Below, one piece after another: positions 15,901 through 24,745 of a stretch of DNA of 64,000 bases. The stretch spans positions 124,001 to 188,000 of the forward strand of contig NZ_FNNS01000004.1 in NCBI RefSeq assembly GCF_900106795.1, given 5' to 3'. How positions within the stretch are numbered: the first letter of the stretch is position 1; the number at the start of each line of letters is the position of its first letter. A program made the translations under genes and the position numbers. The notes under the pieces are model-generated. The model was not told the origin of the DNA, made no database searches, and worked only from the letters and a program-made list of their open reading frames with translations. The stretch is from Aequorivita viscosa. Lineage in GTDB: Bacteria > Bacteroidota > Bacteroidia > Flavobacteriales > Flavobacteriaceae.

Positions 15901-18363
15901 ATGAGTGAAGAATTTGAAACGAACGAAGCGGGTACAACTTTTGATTTTAAAGGGTTTTTAATTAGACTTTTACGTAATTGGCCCCTTTTCTTAATCTTTT
16001 TGGCGATTACATTTTCTATTGCCTATTATATAAATGTTAGGAAGCTACCCGTATATTTAATTGAAAACTTAGTTTCAATTAGAGACGATCAAAATCCTTT
16101 TTTTACTTCTAACACTAGTTTAGTATTTAATTGGGGGGGGACAAGTGACAAAGTCAATACATCTGTAATTACACTAAGGTCTCGATCGCACAACGAAAAA
16201 GTTGTAGAGCGTACACAGTATTACCTAACATACTTGCGTGATGGTGAATACCAACAGGAAGATGCTTATAAGCAAACACCATTCTTTGTTGAAGTGGACA
16301 CGGCAAAGAGCCAGATGCTTAATCATCAAATCAAAGTCGTTTTTAAAGATTCGTTGACATTTAATTTATCTGTATCTTTCGAGGAGGCTAAAAACATAAA
16401 TCTTCAAAATTATAATTCTAAAGAAAAGAAGAGTTTGTTCGTAGAGGCAGGAGATTTTTCTAAGGATTTCAAAATTGGTGAGCCTGTAAACACTCCTTTT
16501 TTTAATGGTATTTTTGTGCCCAACCCAGATGTTATATCTAAAATGGGTACACCTTATTATCTTGTTTTTAGTGAGTATGATGCAACTGTTAAAAGATATT
16601 TAGATATAAATATAGCGCCACTAAGTTCAGGTTCCTCGGTTTTACAAATGCGAATGACGGGTCATAATAAAGCGAAGCTAGTAGATTACCTGAATATGTC
16701 GGTTCAAGTTTTAAGCGAGGATATGCTTGAAAGAAAGAACCTATTTGCGACAAAAACCATACGTTTTATTGATAGTAGTTTGGCAGAGAAGTCAATTGAG
16801 TTGTCTTTGGTGGAAGATGAATTGAATGATTTTAGAAGAAATAATGTAATTTTTGATCTAAATATTGAAGGTGCTGAACTCAATGAGAAATTAAATGCAT
16901 TAGATCTAAGGAAAGAAGCTGCTGCCCGCGAGCTTGATTATTATAATACACTGCAAGAATATTTAGTGACTCGTTCAGACTATCGAGATGTGCCAGCACC
17001 TTCAGTAGCAGGGATTTCCGAGAGTAGTGTCGTAGCAGGTGTAGGGAAGATTGTATCTCTAGCTGAGCAGCGAAATAAACTTCAGTATTCCTTTAAAGAA
17101 GATGCACCTGTTTTTAATGATATTGATAGGCAGATTGATGCGGTTAAAATAGTACTTCTTGAAAATATTCGGTCGTCTAAGAGTTTGATGAATGAAGAAA
17201 TTCGCACTATTAACAGAGATATAGGTAGATACGAAGCCGAGATTCGAAAGTTGCCTAAAGAGCAGCAAGAGCTGCTCAAAATTGAACGAAGGTACAACCT
17301 AAGTGAAGGTACTTACAATATGTTTTTGGCTAAAAGAAGTGAAGCGGGGTTAGTAAAAGCTGCAAATGTTAGCGATGTTCTAGTAATAGATCCAGCTAAA
17401 GATACAGGAGGTGGGCAAATTGGTCCTAATACTCAGCTAAATTATATGATGGCTGGTTTAATAGGATTTTTTGTTCCTATTTTATTAATTTTTGTAAGAG
17501 CGTTTTTTGATACTAAAGTTGAAAGTGTGAAGGATTTAGAGGCTATTACTCCAATCCCAATGATTGGTGTTATTGGTAAAAATCATTCCGAAACTGTCTT
17601 AGCTGTGCTCAGTAAGCCTAAATCTGCAATTGCAGAGGCTTTTCGAAGCCTGAGATCTAGTCTTCAGTTTTTATATAAACAGCAAGGAATAACAGGCGCT
17701 AAAACAGTTTTATTGACATCTTCGGTAAGTGGTGAGGGTAAGACTTTTTGTTCTATAAACCTAGCATCAATTTTTGCTTTGAGCGATAAAAAAACTATTA
17801 TAATTGATTTGGACTTGCGTAAGCCGAAAGTTGGAGCCGCTTTTAATATTCAAAATTCGATGGGAGTGGTTAACTACCTTATCAATGAGGCTGACCTAGA
17901 TGGTATTATTCAAAAAACCGAAATTGATACTTTAGATGTAATTACATCAGGACCAATCCCTCCAAACCCTTCAGAATTGCTGTTAGGTGAGAGGCTTGAT
18001 CAATTGCTAGGTTTACTTAAGGATCAATATGATTATATTATTTTGGATTCGCCTCCAATGGGGCTAGTTTCAGATGCTTTGGTTCTTACTAAGCACGTTG
18101 ATGCAACACTTTATATGGTGCGTCAAAATTATACTCACAAGAACATGTTGACCTTTGTAAACGAAAAGTTTAGGCGAGGTGAAGTAAAACATATTAGCAT
18201 TGTTATTAATGAATATGTTGAAAAATCTGGGAAAGGTTACGGTTATGGTTACGGCTATGGGTATGGCGGAAGCTCGTACAAATCTTACGGCAATGGTTAT
18301 CACGAAGCTATTAAGAAGCCATCGCTGTGGAAAAGAATGAAAAAGTCTATAACAAAGAAATAA
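15901..18363 (+). CDS. Wzc-like BY-kinase polysaccharide co-polymerase
   Basis: 820 residues. TM1 is near 30-47, a large periplasmic Wzz/GNVR region with long helices spans about 50-515 (YNLSEGTYNMFLAKRSEAGL near its end), and TM2 is near 516-538. The cytosolic bacterial tyrosine kinase domain follows: Walker A ending at Lys614 (SSVSGEGKT), Walker A' IIIDLDLRKPK and Walker B IILDSPP. The C-terminal tail from about 778 is a Gly-Tyr repeat (GYGYGYGYGYGG) with about nine tyrosines, the expected autophosphorylation cluster. It controls chain length and export of a polysaccharide with the Wza-like protein. An eight-G tract at 16133-16140 (codons 78-80) could allow slippage. Confidence 0.94.
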   Translation: MSEEFETNEAGTTFDFKGFLIRLLRNWPLFLIFLAITFSIAYYINVRKLPVYLIENLVSIRDDQNPFFTSNTSLVFNWGGTSDKVNTSVITLRSRSHNEKVVERTQYYLTYLRDGEYQQEDAYKQTPFFVEVDTAKSQMLNHQIKVVFKDSLTFNLSVSFEEAKNINLQNYNSKEKKSLFVEAGDFSKDFKIGEPVNTPFFNGIFVPNPDVISKMGTPYYLVFSEYDATVKRYLDINIAPLSSGSSVLQMRMTGHNKAKLVDYLNMSVQVLSEDMLERKNLFATKTIRFIDSSLAEKSIELSLVEDELNDFRRNNVIFDLNIEGAELNEKLNALDLRKEAAARELDYYNTLQEYLVTRSDYRDVPAPSVAGISESSVVAGVGKIVSLAEQRNKLQYSFKEDAPVFNDIDRQIDAVKIVLLENIRSSKSLMNEEIRTINRDIGRYEAEIRKLPKEQQELLKIERRYNLSEGTYNMFLAKRSEAGLVKAANVSDVLVIDPAKDTGGGQIGPNTQLNYMMAGLIGFFVPILLIFVRAFFDTKVESVKDLEAITPIPMIGVIGKNHSETVLAVLSKPKSAIAEAFRSLRSSLQFLYKQQGITGAKTVLLTSSVSGEGKTFCSINLASIFALSDKKTIIIDLDLRKPKVGAAFNIQNSMGVVNYLINEADLDGIIQKTEIDTLDVITSGPIPPNPSELLLGERLDQLLGLLKDQYDYIILDSPPMGLVSDALVLTKHVDATLYMVRQNYTHKNMLTFVNEKFRRGEVKHISIVINEYVEKSGKGYGYGYGYGYGGSSYKSYGNGYHEAIKKPSLWKRMKKSITKK

Positions 18364-18488
18364 ATATCAGGTTTTTATTTTTTTTAATAAATCGTTTAAC
18401 TGTTTAGCATTTCATATTTGATATTGAAGATTTGGCAAACAGGTTTTCTCTTGCTCATCTAAAAATATTTTACTTTTTTCTTCAAAAA

Positions 18489-18521
18489 TTTGAGACACTA
18501 TACTAATTTTACTTATTTTTG
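18489..18521 (+). promoter_or_regulatory. rpsU promoter
   Basis: TTTG (18489-18492) and TATTTTTG (18514-18521) are 21 bases apart, an exact match to the Bacteroidota consensus. The start codon is 29 bases beyond the -7 element. Confidence 0.8.
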
Positions 18522-18530
18522 CCGACTTAA

Positions 18531-18544
18531 AGAGAGGAGGTGAT
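18531..18544 (+). promoter_or_regulatory. Extended Shine-Dalgarno of rpsU
   Basis: AGAGAGGAGGTGAT, 6 bases before the rpsU ATG, matches 13 of 14 positions of the complement of a standard bacterial 16S 3' tail (ATCACCTCCTTTCT). Flavobacteria normally do not use such sites, because bS21, bS18 and bS6 hide the anti-SD. A strong SD on rpsU is known in this group and is linked to bS21 autoregulation. Confidence 0.85.
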
Positions 18545-18550
18545 GACACT

Positions 18551-18745
18551 ATGTTAATAATACCAGTAAAAGACGGAGAAAATATCGATAGAGCGCTAAA
18601 GCGTTTTAAGCGTAAATTCGACAGAACAGGCACAATGCGCCAGCTTCGAGCAAGACAAGCTTTTATGAAGCCTTCAGTAAGAAAAAGAGCGCAGATGCAA
18701 AAGGCTCAATACATCCAAAATCTTAGGGATCAGGAGGAGATTTAG
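18551..18745 (+). CDS. rpsU: 30S ribosomal protein bS21
   Basis: 64 residues: MLIIPVKDGENIDRALKRFKRKF start, basic helical body ending near RKRAQMQKAQYIQ. bS21 sits on the 30S platform near the 3' end of 16S rRNA; in Bacteroidota it helps to occlude the anti-Shine-Dalgarno sequence. This gene has a perfect promoter and an unusually strong SD, the pattern expected if ribosomes lacking bS21 preferentially translate it. A strong terminator follows, so it is monocistronic. Confidence 0.97.
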   Translation: MLIIPVKDGENIDRALKRFKRKFDRTGTMRQLRARQAFMKPSVRKRAQMQKAQYIQNLRDQEEI

Positions 18746-18774
18746 TCTAAGTTATCTTGCGATTACATAAATAG

Positions 18775-18810
18775 AAATCCGTTGGAAATAAACTCCAACG
18801 GATTTTTTTT
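18775..18810 (+). terminator. rpsU terminator
   Basis: A stem AATCCGTTGGA/TCCAACGGATT with a 7-base loop is followed by eight T residues, a textbook intrinsic terminator. Confidence 0.92.
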
Positions 18811-18963
18811 ATGCCTAAAGGCGTAGTATTAATTTATATTTTGTTTATTTTGTTAGTAGCTGGTAGGTTGAATAAATATAAAACTTCTGCTCTCCGAAAT
18901 AATTGAACTATTTTTTTAATGTGAGTCTTCTTGCTTCTCTAAGATGATGTAAAAACTAAAACG

Positions 18964-19848
18964 ATGCCTTTTAAATCTTTCGTTGCTTACCTGCAGCTCG
19001 AAAAAAAGTATTCTGCAAATACGGTAACGGCCTATGCAAAGGATTTGCGCGATTTTCAAGAGTTTGCTAAACGCGAGTTTCAGTATGTCGATATCGTAAA
19101 TGTGAATTATGCTGTTATACGAAGCTGGATAGTCTCGCTTGTTGATGCAGATATTACAAATAGAGCTGTCAATCGTAAGGTTTCTTCACTTAAAACCTAT
19201 TATAAATTTCTTTTAAAAATTGGTCAAATAGATGAAAATCCTTTGGCTAAGCACAAAACTTTAAAAACATCTAAAAAAATTCAAGTGCCATTTTCAAAAC
19301 TGGAAATCGATAATGCATTGGCTGTGATGAAAGTTGATAATTCATTTAAAGGCAGCAGGGATAAATTAATTGTAGCGCTTTTTTATTCTACTGGAATTAG
19401 AAGAGCGGAACTGATTAACATTAAGATAAGCGATATTTCTCTTGCTCAAAAAACTCTTAAGGTTTTAGGTAAAAGAAATAAGGAGCGGATTGTTCCATTG
19501 CTTCCAACTGTTTTAAGCTCTATTCAGAATTATCTCCTTTGTAGAGGGAAATTAGTAGAAATAAAGGAGCCTGAATACCTTTTCTTGACATTAAAGGGCG
19601 TTAAAGTGTATGAAACTCTTGTGTACAGGGTTATAAATTCCTATTTTGGTCTGGTGTCTGAAAAGGTGAAAAAGAGTCCTCATATTTTACGACATTCTTT
19701 TGCGACCCATCTTTTAAATGAAGGGGCTGATATTAATTCTGTAAAAGAGCTTTTGGGGCATTCAAGTTTGGCATCTACGCAGGTGTATACTCAAAATAGT
19801 ATAGCTAAATTGAAAGAGGTGTACAAAAAGACGCATCCTAGGAATTAA
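18964..19848 (+). CDS. Tyrosine recombinase XerC/XerD-like
   Basis: 294 residues, usual Xer length. The N-terminal SAM-like core-binding domain starts FVAYLQLEKKYSANTV. The catalytic domain shows the Arg in STGIRRAELINI, Lys in VLGKRNKERIVPL, HILRHSFATHL (His and Arg), LGHSSLASTQVYT (His and nucleophilic Tyr). It presumably resolves chromosome dimers at dif with a partner Xer. Its place between rpsU and the hibernation factor gene is normal for flavobacteria and argues against a mobile-element integrase. Whether it is the C or D paralogue cannot be decided from the sequence alone. Confidence 0.92.
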   Translation: MPFKSFVAYLQLEKKYSANTVTAYAKDLRDFQEFAKREFQYVDIVNVNYAVIRSWIVSLVDADITNRAVNRKVSSLKTYYKFLLKIGQIDENPLAKHKTLKTSKKIQVPFSKLEIDNALAVMKVDNSFKGSRDKLIVALFYSTGIRRAELINIKISDISLAQKTLKVLGKRNKERIVPLLPTVLSSIQNYLLCRGKLVEIKEPEYLFLTLKGVKVYETLVYRVINSYFGLVSEKVKKSPHILRHSFATHLLNEGADINSVKELLGHSSLASTQVYTQNSIAKLKEVYKKTHPRN

Positions 19849-19911
19849 AAACGAAAAATTTTATATGGTTTAGAATTACTTATTATAATTAACTCAAAAA
19901 TTTTATTTAGT

Positions 19912-20214
19912 ATGAAAGTAAATATTCAAACCCCTAATTTTACGGCAAAAGAAGAGCTTTTAATTTTTGTTGAAAAGAAGCTATCAAAGTTGGAGCTGTT
20001 TTATGACAGAATAATTTTTGCCGATGTTTTTTTAAAAGTGTTGCAAACCAGTGAGAAACAGAATAAAAGCGTGGAGATTTTATTAAGTGTGCCTGGTGGT
20101 GATATAATGATGAAGAAGGAAGGAAAGACTTTTGAAGAGGGTTTGGATGAAGGTGTAAAATCCTTAGAGCGTCAGTTGAAGAAAAGAAAAGAGAAAGAAA
20201 AAGCATATTTATAG
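19912..20214 (+). CDS. Ribosome hibernation promoting factor (HPF/RaiA)
   Basis: 100 residues of the short HPF/YfiA family: N-terminal MKVNIQTPNFTAKEELLIFVEKKLSKLELF, basic beta-alpha fold, and C-terminal SLERQLKKRKEKEK. Such proteins bind the decoding region of idle ribosomes in stationary phase. It lacks the C-terminal dimerization domain of long HPF, so it resembles short HPF or RaiA. It lies 63 bases after the xerC-like gene and before the tRNA-tuf operon, both in the same direction. Confidence 0.92.
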   Translation: MKVNIQTPNFTAKEELLIFVEKKLSKLELFYDRIIFADVFLKVLQTSEKQNKSVEILLSVPGGDIMMKKEGKTFEEGLDEGVKSLERQLKKRKEKEKAYL

Positions 20215-20234
20215 AATAATTTCTCTAAAAAAGT

Positions 20235-20264
20235 TTTGTGGAAAAATAATTTTTTCTACATTTG
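20235..20264 (+). promoter_or_regulatory. Promoter of the tRNA-tuf operon
   Basis: TTTG at 20235-20238 and TACATTTG at 20257-20264 with 18 bases between match the Bacteroidota consensus. It lies about 86 bases upstream of the first tRNA gene. Confidence 0.7.
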
Positions 20265-20349
20265 CAGTCCGTTAGAAATAGCGGGCTTTTTTAAGCCGAA
20301 TAAATATTGATATTTTTTGTTAATATTTGGTTTAAAAATGAATTGAAAA

Positions 20350-20423
20350 GCCGATGTAGCTCAGCTGGCTAGAGCAGCTGATTTGTAATCAGCAGGTCGT
20401 GGGTTCGAGTCCCTCTATCGGCT
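20350..20423 (+). tRNA. tRNA-Thr (UGU)
   Basis: A full cloverleaf can be folded: acceptor GCCGATG/TATCGGC (one G-U), D-arm GCTC...GAGC, anticodon stem around the loop TTTGTAA with anticodon TGT, and T-arm GTGGGTTCGAGTCCCTC. CCA is not encoded. First of four tRNAs before tuf. Confidence 0.96.
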
Positions 20424-20469
20424 CTGAAATTTTGAAATTTGGATTTTTCTTTTAGAGAAATCCTAGTTT

Positions 20470-20551
<82 letters not shown>

Positions 20552-20663
20552 CTAAAAATGTTCGTGAAAACGAAAATCTCAGATTTGTTTTGTATCTGAG
20601 TTTGTTCATTAGTACATTGAAATTAAATCCATAATTATGACTCAGTGATTCATAATTAAAAAT

Positions 20664-20736
20664 GCGGGAGTAGCTCAGTTGGTAGAGCGTCAGCCTTCCA
20701 AGCTGAATGTCGCCGGTTCGAACCCGGTCTCCCGCT
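20664..20736 (+). tRNA. tRNA-Gly (UCC)
   Basis: Acceptor GCGGGAG/CTCCCGC, D-arm GCTC...GAGC, anticodon loop CTTCCAA with anticodon TCC, T-arm CCGGTTCGAACCCGG, and discriminator T as expected for glycine. CCA is not encoded. Confidence 0.97.
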
Positions 20737-20909
20737 CTAAAGTTCTTTTTGAAATTGAAGGTGTGGTTTTTACTATGTTTTCATTTAAGGATGTAGAATA
20801 GGGTTAAAGGTTGGCTTAGTGTAATCAATGTGGGCTTAGCTTCCTGTTCAAAATGAGTTGCAAGTTGTAAAGCTGCAAGTTACTGCCCTGAAGCTTGAAA
20901 CCGTCATAA

Positions 20910-20981
<72 letters not shown>

Positions 20982-21139
20982 CAAAACAATATCAGAGCCT
21001 AATATGTTGTGTTGTATTTAAACATGTTTAATATTAGGTTGCGAGTCTCTCCAAAAATAGTAGATCCCTCGTAGGTTAAATTTTGAATACTTTAATACAA
21101 TAGAACACTAATATAAACTAAGATTAAAATTAATACAAA

Positions 21140-22327
21140 ATGGCAAAAGAAAAATTCGATCGGTCAAAACCACACTTGAATATTGGTACAATTGGACACG
21201 TAGATCACGGAAAAACAACCACGACTGCAGCTATTACTAAAGTTTTGGCTGATGCAGGTTTCTCTGCAGCGACATCATTTGATCAAATTGATAATGCGCC
21301 AGAAGAAAAAGAAAGGGGTATTACAATTAACTCTTCTCACGTAGAGTATCAAACTGCTAACCGTCACTACGCACACGTTGACTGTCCTGGTCACGCGGAT
21401 TACGTTAAAAACATGGTTACTGGTGCTGCTCAAATGGACGGTGCTATTCTTGTAGTTGCTGCTACAGACGGTCCTATGCCACAAACACGTGAACACATCC
21501 TTTTAGGTCGCCAGGTTGGTATTCCTAGAATTGTTGTTTTCATGAACAAAGTTGACTTAGTTGATGATGAAGAATTACTTGAATTAGTTGAAATGGAGAT
21601 CCGTGATCTTCTAAGCTTCTACGAGTATGATGGTGATAATGGTCCTGTTGTTCAGGGTTCTGCTTTAGGTGCACTTAATGGTGAGCAAAAGTGGGTTGAT
21701 GCACTTCTTAAATTAATGGAAGAGGTTGATGCTTGGATTGAAGAGCCAGTTCGTGATAACGAAAAGCCTTTCTTGATGCCTATCGAAGATGTATTCTCTA
21801 TTACTGGTCGTGGAACTGTAGCTACAGGTCGTATCGAAACTGGTATTGCAAAAACTGGAGATCCAGTAGAAATCATCGGTATGGGTGCTGAGAAATTAAC
21901 TTCTACTATTACTGGTATCGAGATGTTCCGTCAAATCCTTGATAGAGGTGAGGCTGGAGATAACGCTGGTATCTTGTTAAGAGGTATTGAGAAAACTCAA
22001 ATATCTAGAGGTATGGTAATCGTGAAGCCAGGATCTGTAACTCCACACTCTAAATTTAAAGCTGAGGTGTATATCCTTAAGAAGGAAGAAGGGGGTCGTC
22101 ACACTCCATTCCATAACAACTACCGTCCGCAGTTCTACGTTCGTACAACTGACGTAACTGGAACAATTATGCTTCCTGATGGTGTTGAAATGGTAATGCC
22201 TGGTGATAACTTAACAATTAATGTTGAGTTGCTTCAACCAATCGCAATGAATGTAGGTCTTCGTTTCGCTATTCGTGAAGGTGGTCGTACAGTAGGTGCT
22301 GGTCAGGTTACTGAGATTATAGAATAA
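21140..22327 (+). CDS. tuf: Elongation factor Tu
   Basis: 395 residues. The GTPase domain has G1 GHVDHGKT, the switch I region KERGITIN, G3 DCPGHADY, and G4 NKVD; two beta-barrel domains follow, ending in [10 protein letters not shown]-Tu carries aminoacyl-tRNA to the ribosome. Codon usage is strongly biased, as expected for a highly expressed gene. It lies about 160 bases behind the tRNA-Thr(GGU) gene in a tRNA-tuf arrangement and ends at a long terminator hairpin. Confidence 0.99.
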   Translation: MAKEKFDRSKPHLNIGTIGHVDHGKTTTTAAITKVLADAGFSAATSFDQIDNAPEEKERGITINSSHVEYQTANRHYAHVDCPGHADYVKNMVTGAAQMDGAILVVAATDGPMPQTREHILLGRQVGIPRIVVFMNKVDLVDDEELLELVEMEIRDLLSFYEYDGDNGPVVQGSALGALNGEQKWVDALLKLMEEVDAWIEEPVRDNEKPFLMPIEDVFSITGRGTVATGRIETGIAKTGDPVEIIGMGAEKLTSTITGIEMFRQILDRGEAGDNAGILLRGIEKTQISRGMVIVKPGSVTPHSKFKAEVYILKKEEGGRHTPFHNNYRPQFYVRTTDVTGTIMLPDGVEMVMPGDNLTINVELLQPIAMNVGLRFAIREGGRTVGAGQVTEIIE

Positions 22328-22339
22328 TTTTAAAATTTA

Positions 22340-22384
22340 TAAGCTCTAGATGTTTACTTATCGGTAAATGTCTAGAGCTTTTAT
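22340..22384 (+). terminator. tuf terminator
   Basis: A 17-bp stem (22341-22357 with 22364-22380, two G-U pairs; core AAGCTCTAGA) with a 6-base loop is followed by TTTTAT. Confidence 0.88.
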
Positions 22385-22501
22385 AAAAAATAAGTTGGTT
22401 GTTTGTAATGATAAATCCATAAGGATTTTATTTATTTAAACAACATTTTGAAATTAAGGTGTTTTATTCAGGGTTCTCAATTTGATTGCTGAATCTGAAA
22501 A

Positions 22502-22574
22502 ACGGGTGTAGCTCAGTTGGTAGAGCACTGGTCTCCAAAACCAGGTGTCGTGAGTTCGAGTCTCTCCTCCCGTG
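22502..22574 (+). tRNA. tRNA-Trp (CCA)
   Basis: Anticodon loop CTCCAAA gives anticodon CCA; anticodon stem CTGGT/ACCAG; discriminator G as required for tryptophan. In the fold as I draw it, there is a T-T mismatch in both the acceptor stem and the T-stem, which is unusual. It lies between tuf and secE, a normal place in this phylum. Confidence 0.92.
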
Positions 22575-22766
22575 CAAATAAAAGCGAATTTGAATATAAT
22601 CAGATTTATATTACTCGAATGCTTATCTAGTATAAACGTGATGAATTCGAGGAATGTTTAGTGAAATTGAAGTAAATACCTTGCTTCAAGCTTGATTTGA
22701 TATAAAAATAGATATTCTTCACTGGAAATCCAATAGGATCTTTCGAAAATATTATACGGCGACAAA

Positions 22767-22955
22767 ATGGTAAACTATATTACAGAATCTTATAAAGAAC
22801 TTAGAAACCACGTTACCTGGCCTTCTTGGGCAGAGGCACAAAGATTAACCGTTATTGTTGCGGTATTTTCTGTTTTGCTATCTCTAGCTATTTGGGGAGT
22901 CGACACTGTTTTCGGTGAAGTGGTAGGTTTGTATTTTGAATGGATCAAGTCGTAA
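22767..22955 (+). CDS. secE: Preprotein translocase subunit SecE
   Basis: 62 residues, the short one-TM form. An amphipathic N-terminal segment YKELRNHVTWPSWAEAQ has the conserved VTWP motif, and a single TM helix spans about residues 27-50. SecE stabilises SecY in the inner membrane translocon. The gene stops three bases before nusG, the classic secE-nusG pair. Confidence 0.96.
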   Translation: MVNYITESYKELRNHVTWPSWAEAQRLTVIVAVFSVLLSLAIWGVDTVFGEVVGLYFEWIKS

Positions 22956-22958
22956 GAA

Positions 22959-23513
22959 ATGACTGAAAAATCGCAAACAAAGAAATGGTATGTTGTTCGT
23001 TCTGTCAGTGGTCAGGAGAACAAAATTAAATCCTATATCGATACCGAAATTAAAAGGTTAGAGTTAGAGGATTATATAGAACAGGTACTTGTACCTACTG
23101 AAAAAGTAATTCAGATTCGTAACGGAAAAAAGGTAAATAAAGAACGTGTTTACTTTCCTGGATATATAATGATTCAGGCTAATCTTGGAGGGGAAATCCC
23201 TCACATCATCAAATCTATTAATGGCGTAATTGGCTTCTTGGGTGAAACCAAGGGAGGTGATCCTGTACCGCTTAGACAGTCTGAAGTAAACAGAATGCTA
23301 GGTAAAGTTGATGAATTATCTGTAAAAGATGACAGTGTTAGTATTCCTTATGTAATTGGTGAAACCGTAAAAGTTATCGATGGTCCGTTTAACGGATTTA
23401 ATGGCACGGTTGAAAAGATAAATGAAGAAAAACGCAAACTAGAGGTTATGGTTAAAATTTTCGGTAGAAAAACACCATTGGAGCTCAGTTATATGCAAGT
23501 TGAAAAAGTTTAA
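22959..23513 (+). CDS. nusG: Transcription antitermination factor NusG
   Basis: 184 residues. The NGN domain begins WYVVRSVSGQENKIKSYI and has VYFPGYIMIQ; the C-terminal KOW domain is GETVKVIDGPFNGFNGTVEKINEEKRKLEV. NusG binds RNA polymerase and links it to Rho or ribosomes. It precedes the rplKAJL-rpoBC cluster. Confidence 0.98.
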   Translation: MTEKSQTKKWYVVRSVSGQENKIKSYIDTEIKRLELEDYIEQVLVPTEKVIQIRNGKKVNKERVYFPGYIMIQANLGGEIPHIIKSINGVIGFLGETKGGDPVPLRQSEVNRMLGKVDELSVKDDSVSIPYVIGETVKVIDGPFNGFNGTVEKINEEKRKLEVMVKIFGRKTPLELSYMQVEKV

Positions 23514-23578
23514 TTGTTACGCTTAATAGGTTTTTTCTTAGGCTTCCACTTTTGAAAAACCACATTAAAAATTAAAAA

Positions 23579-24016
23579 ATGGCAAAAGAAGTCAGTAAAG
23601 TAGTTAAGTTGCAAGTTCGCGGAGGTGCTGCTAACCCATCACCACCAGTTGGGCCTGCTCTTGGTGCTGCCGGAGTTAACATCATGGAGTTCTGTAAGCA
23701 GTTTAATGCTAGAACCCAAGATAAGCAAGGAAAGGTTTTGCCAGTTGCGATTACAGTTTTTAAAGACAAATCATTCGATTTCGTTATTAAAACTCCACCC
23801 GCTGCTGTTCAAATCCTAGAATTTGCAAAAGCAAAAAAAGGTTCCGGTGAGCCACATGCAAAAAAAGTAGCCACAATCTCTTGGGAACAAGTTAGGGCAA
23901 TTGCCGAAGACAAAATGCCAGACCTTAACGCATTTACTATCGAATCAGCAATGAAGATGGTAGCGGGTACGGCACGTTCCATGGGAGTTAAAGTAAAAGG
24001 TGACGCACCTTTTTAA
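23579..24016 (+). CDS. rplK: 50S ribosomal protein uL11
   Basis: 145 residues: [26 protein letters not shown] is covered by the N-terminal signature (read in pieces PPVGPALG and MEFCK), and the C-terminal rRNA-binding domain ends [10 protein letters not shown]. It forms part of the GTPase-associated centre. It lies 65 bases after nusG and 21 before rplA. Confidence 0.98.
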   Translation: MAKEVSKVVKLQVRGGAANPSPPVGPALGAAGVNIMEFCKQFNARTQDKQGKVLPVAITVFKDKSFDFVIKTPPAAVQILEFAKAKKGSGEPHAKKVATISWEQVRAIAEDKMPDLNAFTIESAMKMVAGTARSMGVKVKGDAPF

Positions 24017-24037
24017 TCTGAAAAAAGAATCTAGAAA

Positions 24038-24733
24038 ATGGCACGATTAACTAAAAAGCAAAAGGAAGCTAAACTAAAGGTAGAGGATAAAACCTATACT
24101 GTAGCTGAAGCTTCTGCTTTAATAAAAGAAATCACCAGCGTAAAATTTGACGCTTCTGTGGACATTGCAGTTCGTCTTAACGTGGATCCACGTAAAGCGA
24201 ACCAAATGGTTAGAGGTGTAGTAACACTTCCACACGGTACAGGAAAAGATGTAAAGGTTTTAGCATTGGTAACTCCAGATAAGGAAGCCGAAGCTAAAGA
24301 AGCTGGAGCAGATTACGTTGGTCTTGATGAGTACCTCGATAAAATTAAGGGAGGATGGACAGATGTTGACGTTATTGTAACTATGCCGAGTGTAATGGGT
24401 AAATTAGGTCCATTAGGGCGTATATTAGGGCCTCGTGGTCTTATGCCAAACCCAAAGACTGGTACAGTAACAATGGATGTTGCTAAAGCAGTTTCCGATG
24501 TAAAAGCTGGTAAAATTGACTTTAAAGTTGATAAAACCGGTATCGTTCACGCAGCTATTGGAAAAGTATCTTTTGATGCCGAAAAAATCGCTGGAAACGC
24601 AAGAGAATTATTAACAACCCTCGTTAAACTTAAGCCACAGGCTGCCAAAGGTGTTTACATTAAAAGTATTTATATGTCTAGCACAATGAGTCCAGGAGTT
24701 GAAGTGGATACTAAAAGGTTTACTGAGCAGTAA
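24038..24733 (+). CDS. rplA: 50S ribosomal protein uL1
   Basis: 231 residues with the family signatures [19 protein letters not shown] at the start and [17 protein letters not shown] in the middle. uL1 forms the ribosomal L1 stalk and in many bacteria represses its own operon. Only 12 bases separate it from rplJ, leaving no room for the long L10 leader that E. coli has at this junction. Confidence 0.98.
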   Translation: MARLTKKQKEAKLKVEDKTYTVAEASALIKEITSVKFDASVDIAVRLNVDPRKANQMVRGVVTLPHGTGKDVKVLALVTPDKEAEAKEAGADYVGLDEYLDKIKGGWTDVDVIVTMPSVMGKLGPLGRILGPRGLMPNPKTGTVTMDVAKAVSDVKAGKIDFKVDKTGIVHAAIGKVSFDAEKIAGNARELLTTLVKLKPQAAKGVYIKSIYMSSTMSPGVEVDTKRFTEQ

Positions 24734-24745
24734 AAACTGGAAATT

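Noticed and set aside
18964-19848. Integrase of a mobile island
   Set aside because: Length, motifs and position between rpsU and the hibernation factor gene match the chromosomal Xer recombinase; no att repeats or cargo genes are seen around the nearby tRNAs.
20266-20300. Attenuator before the tRNA operon
   Set aside because: A small hairpin with T-run exists near 20269-20292, but its left arm overlaps the likely transcription start, so it would not fully form in the RNA.
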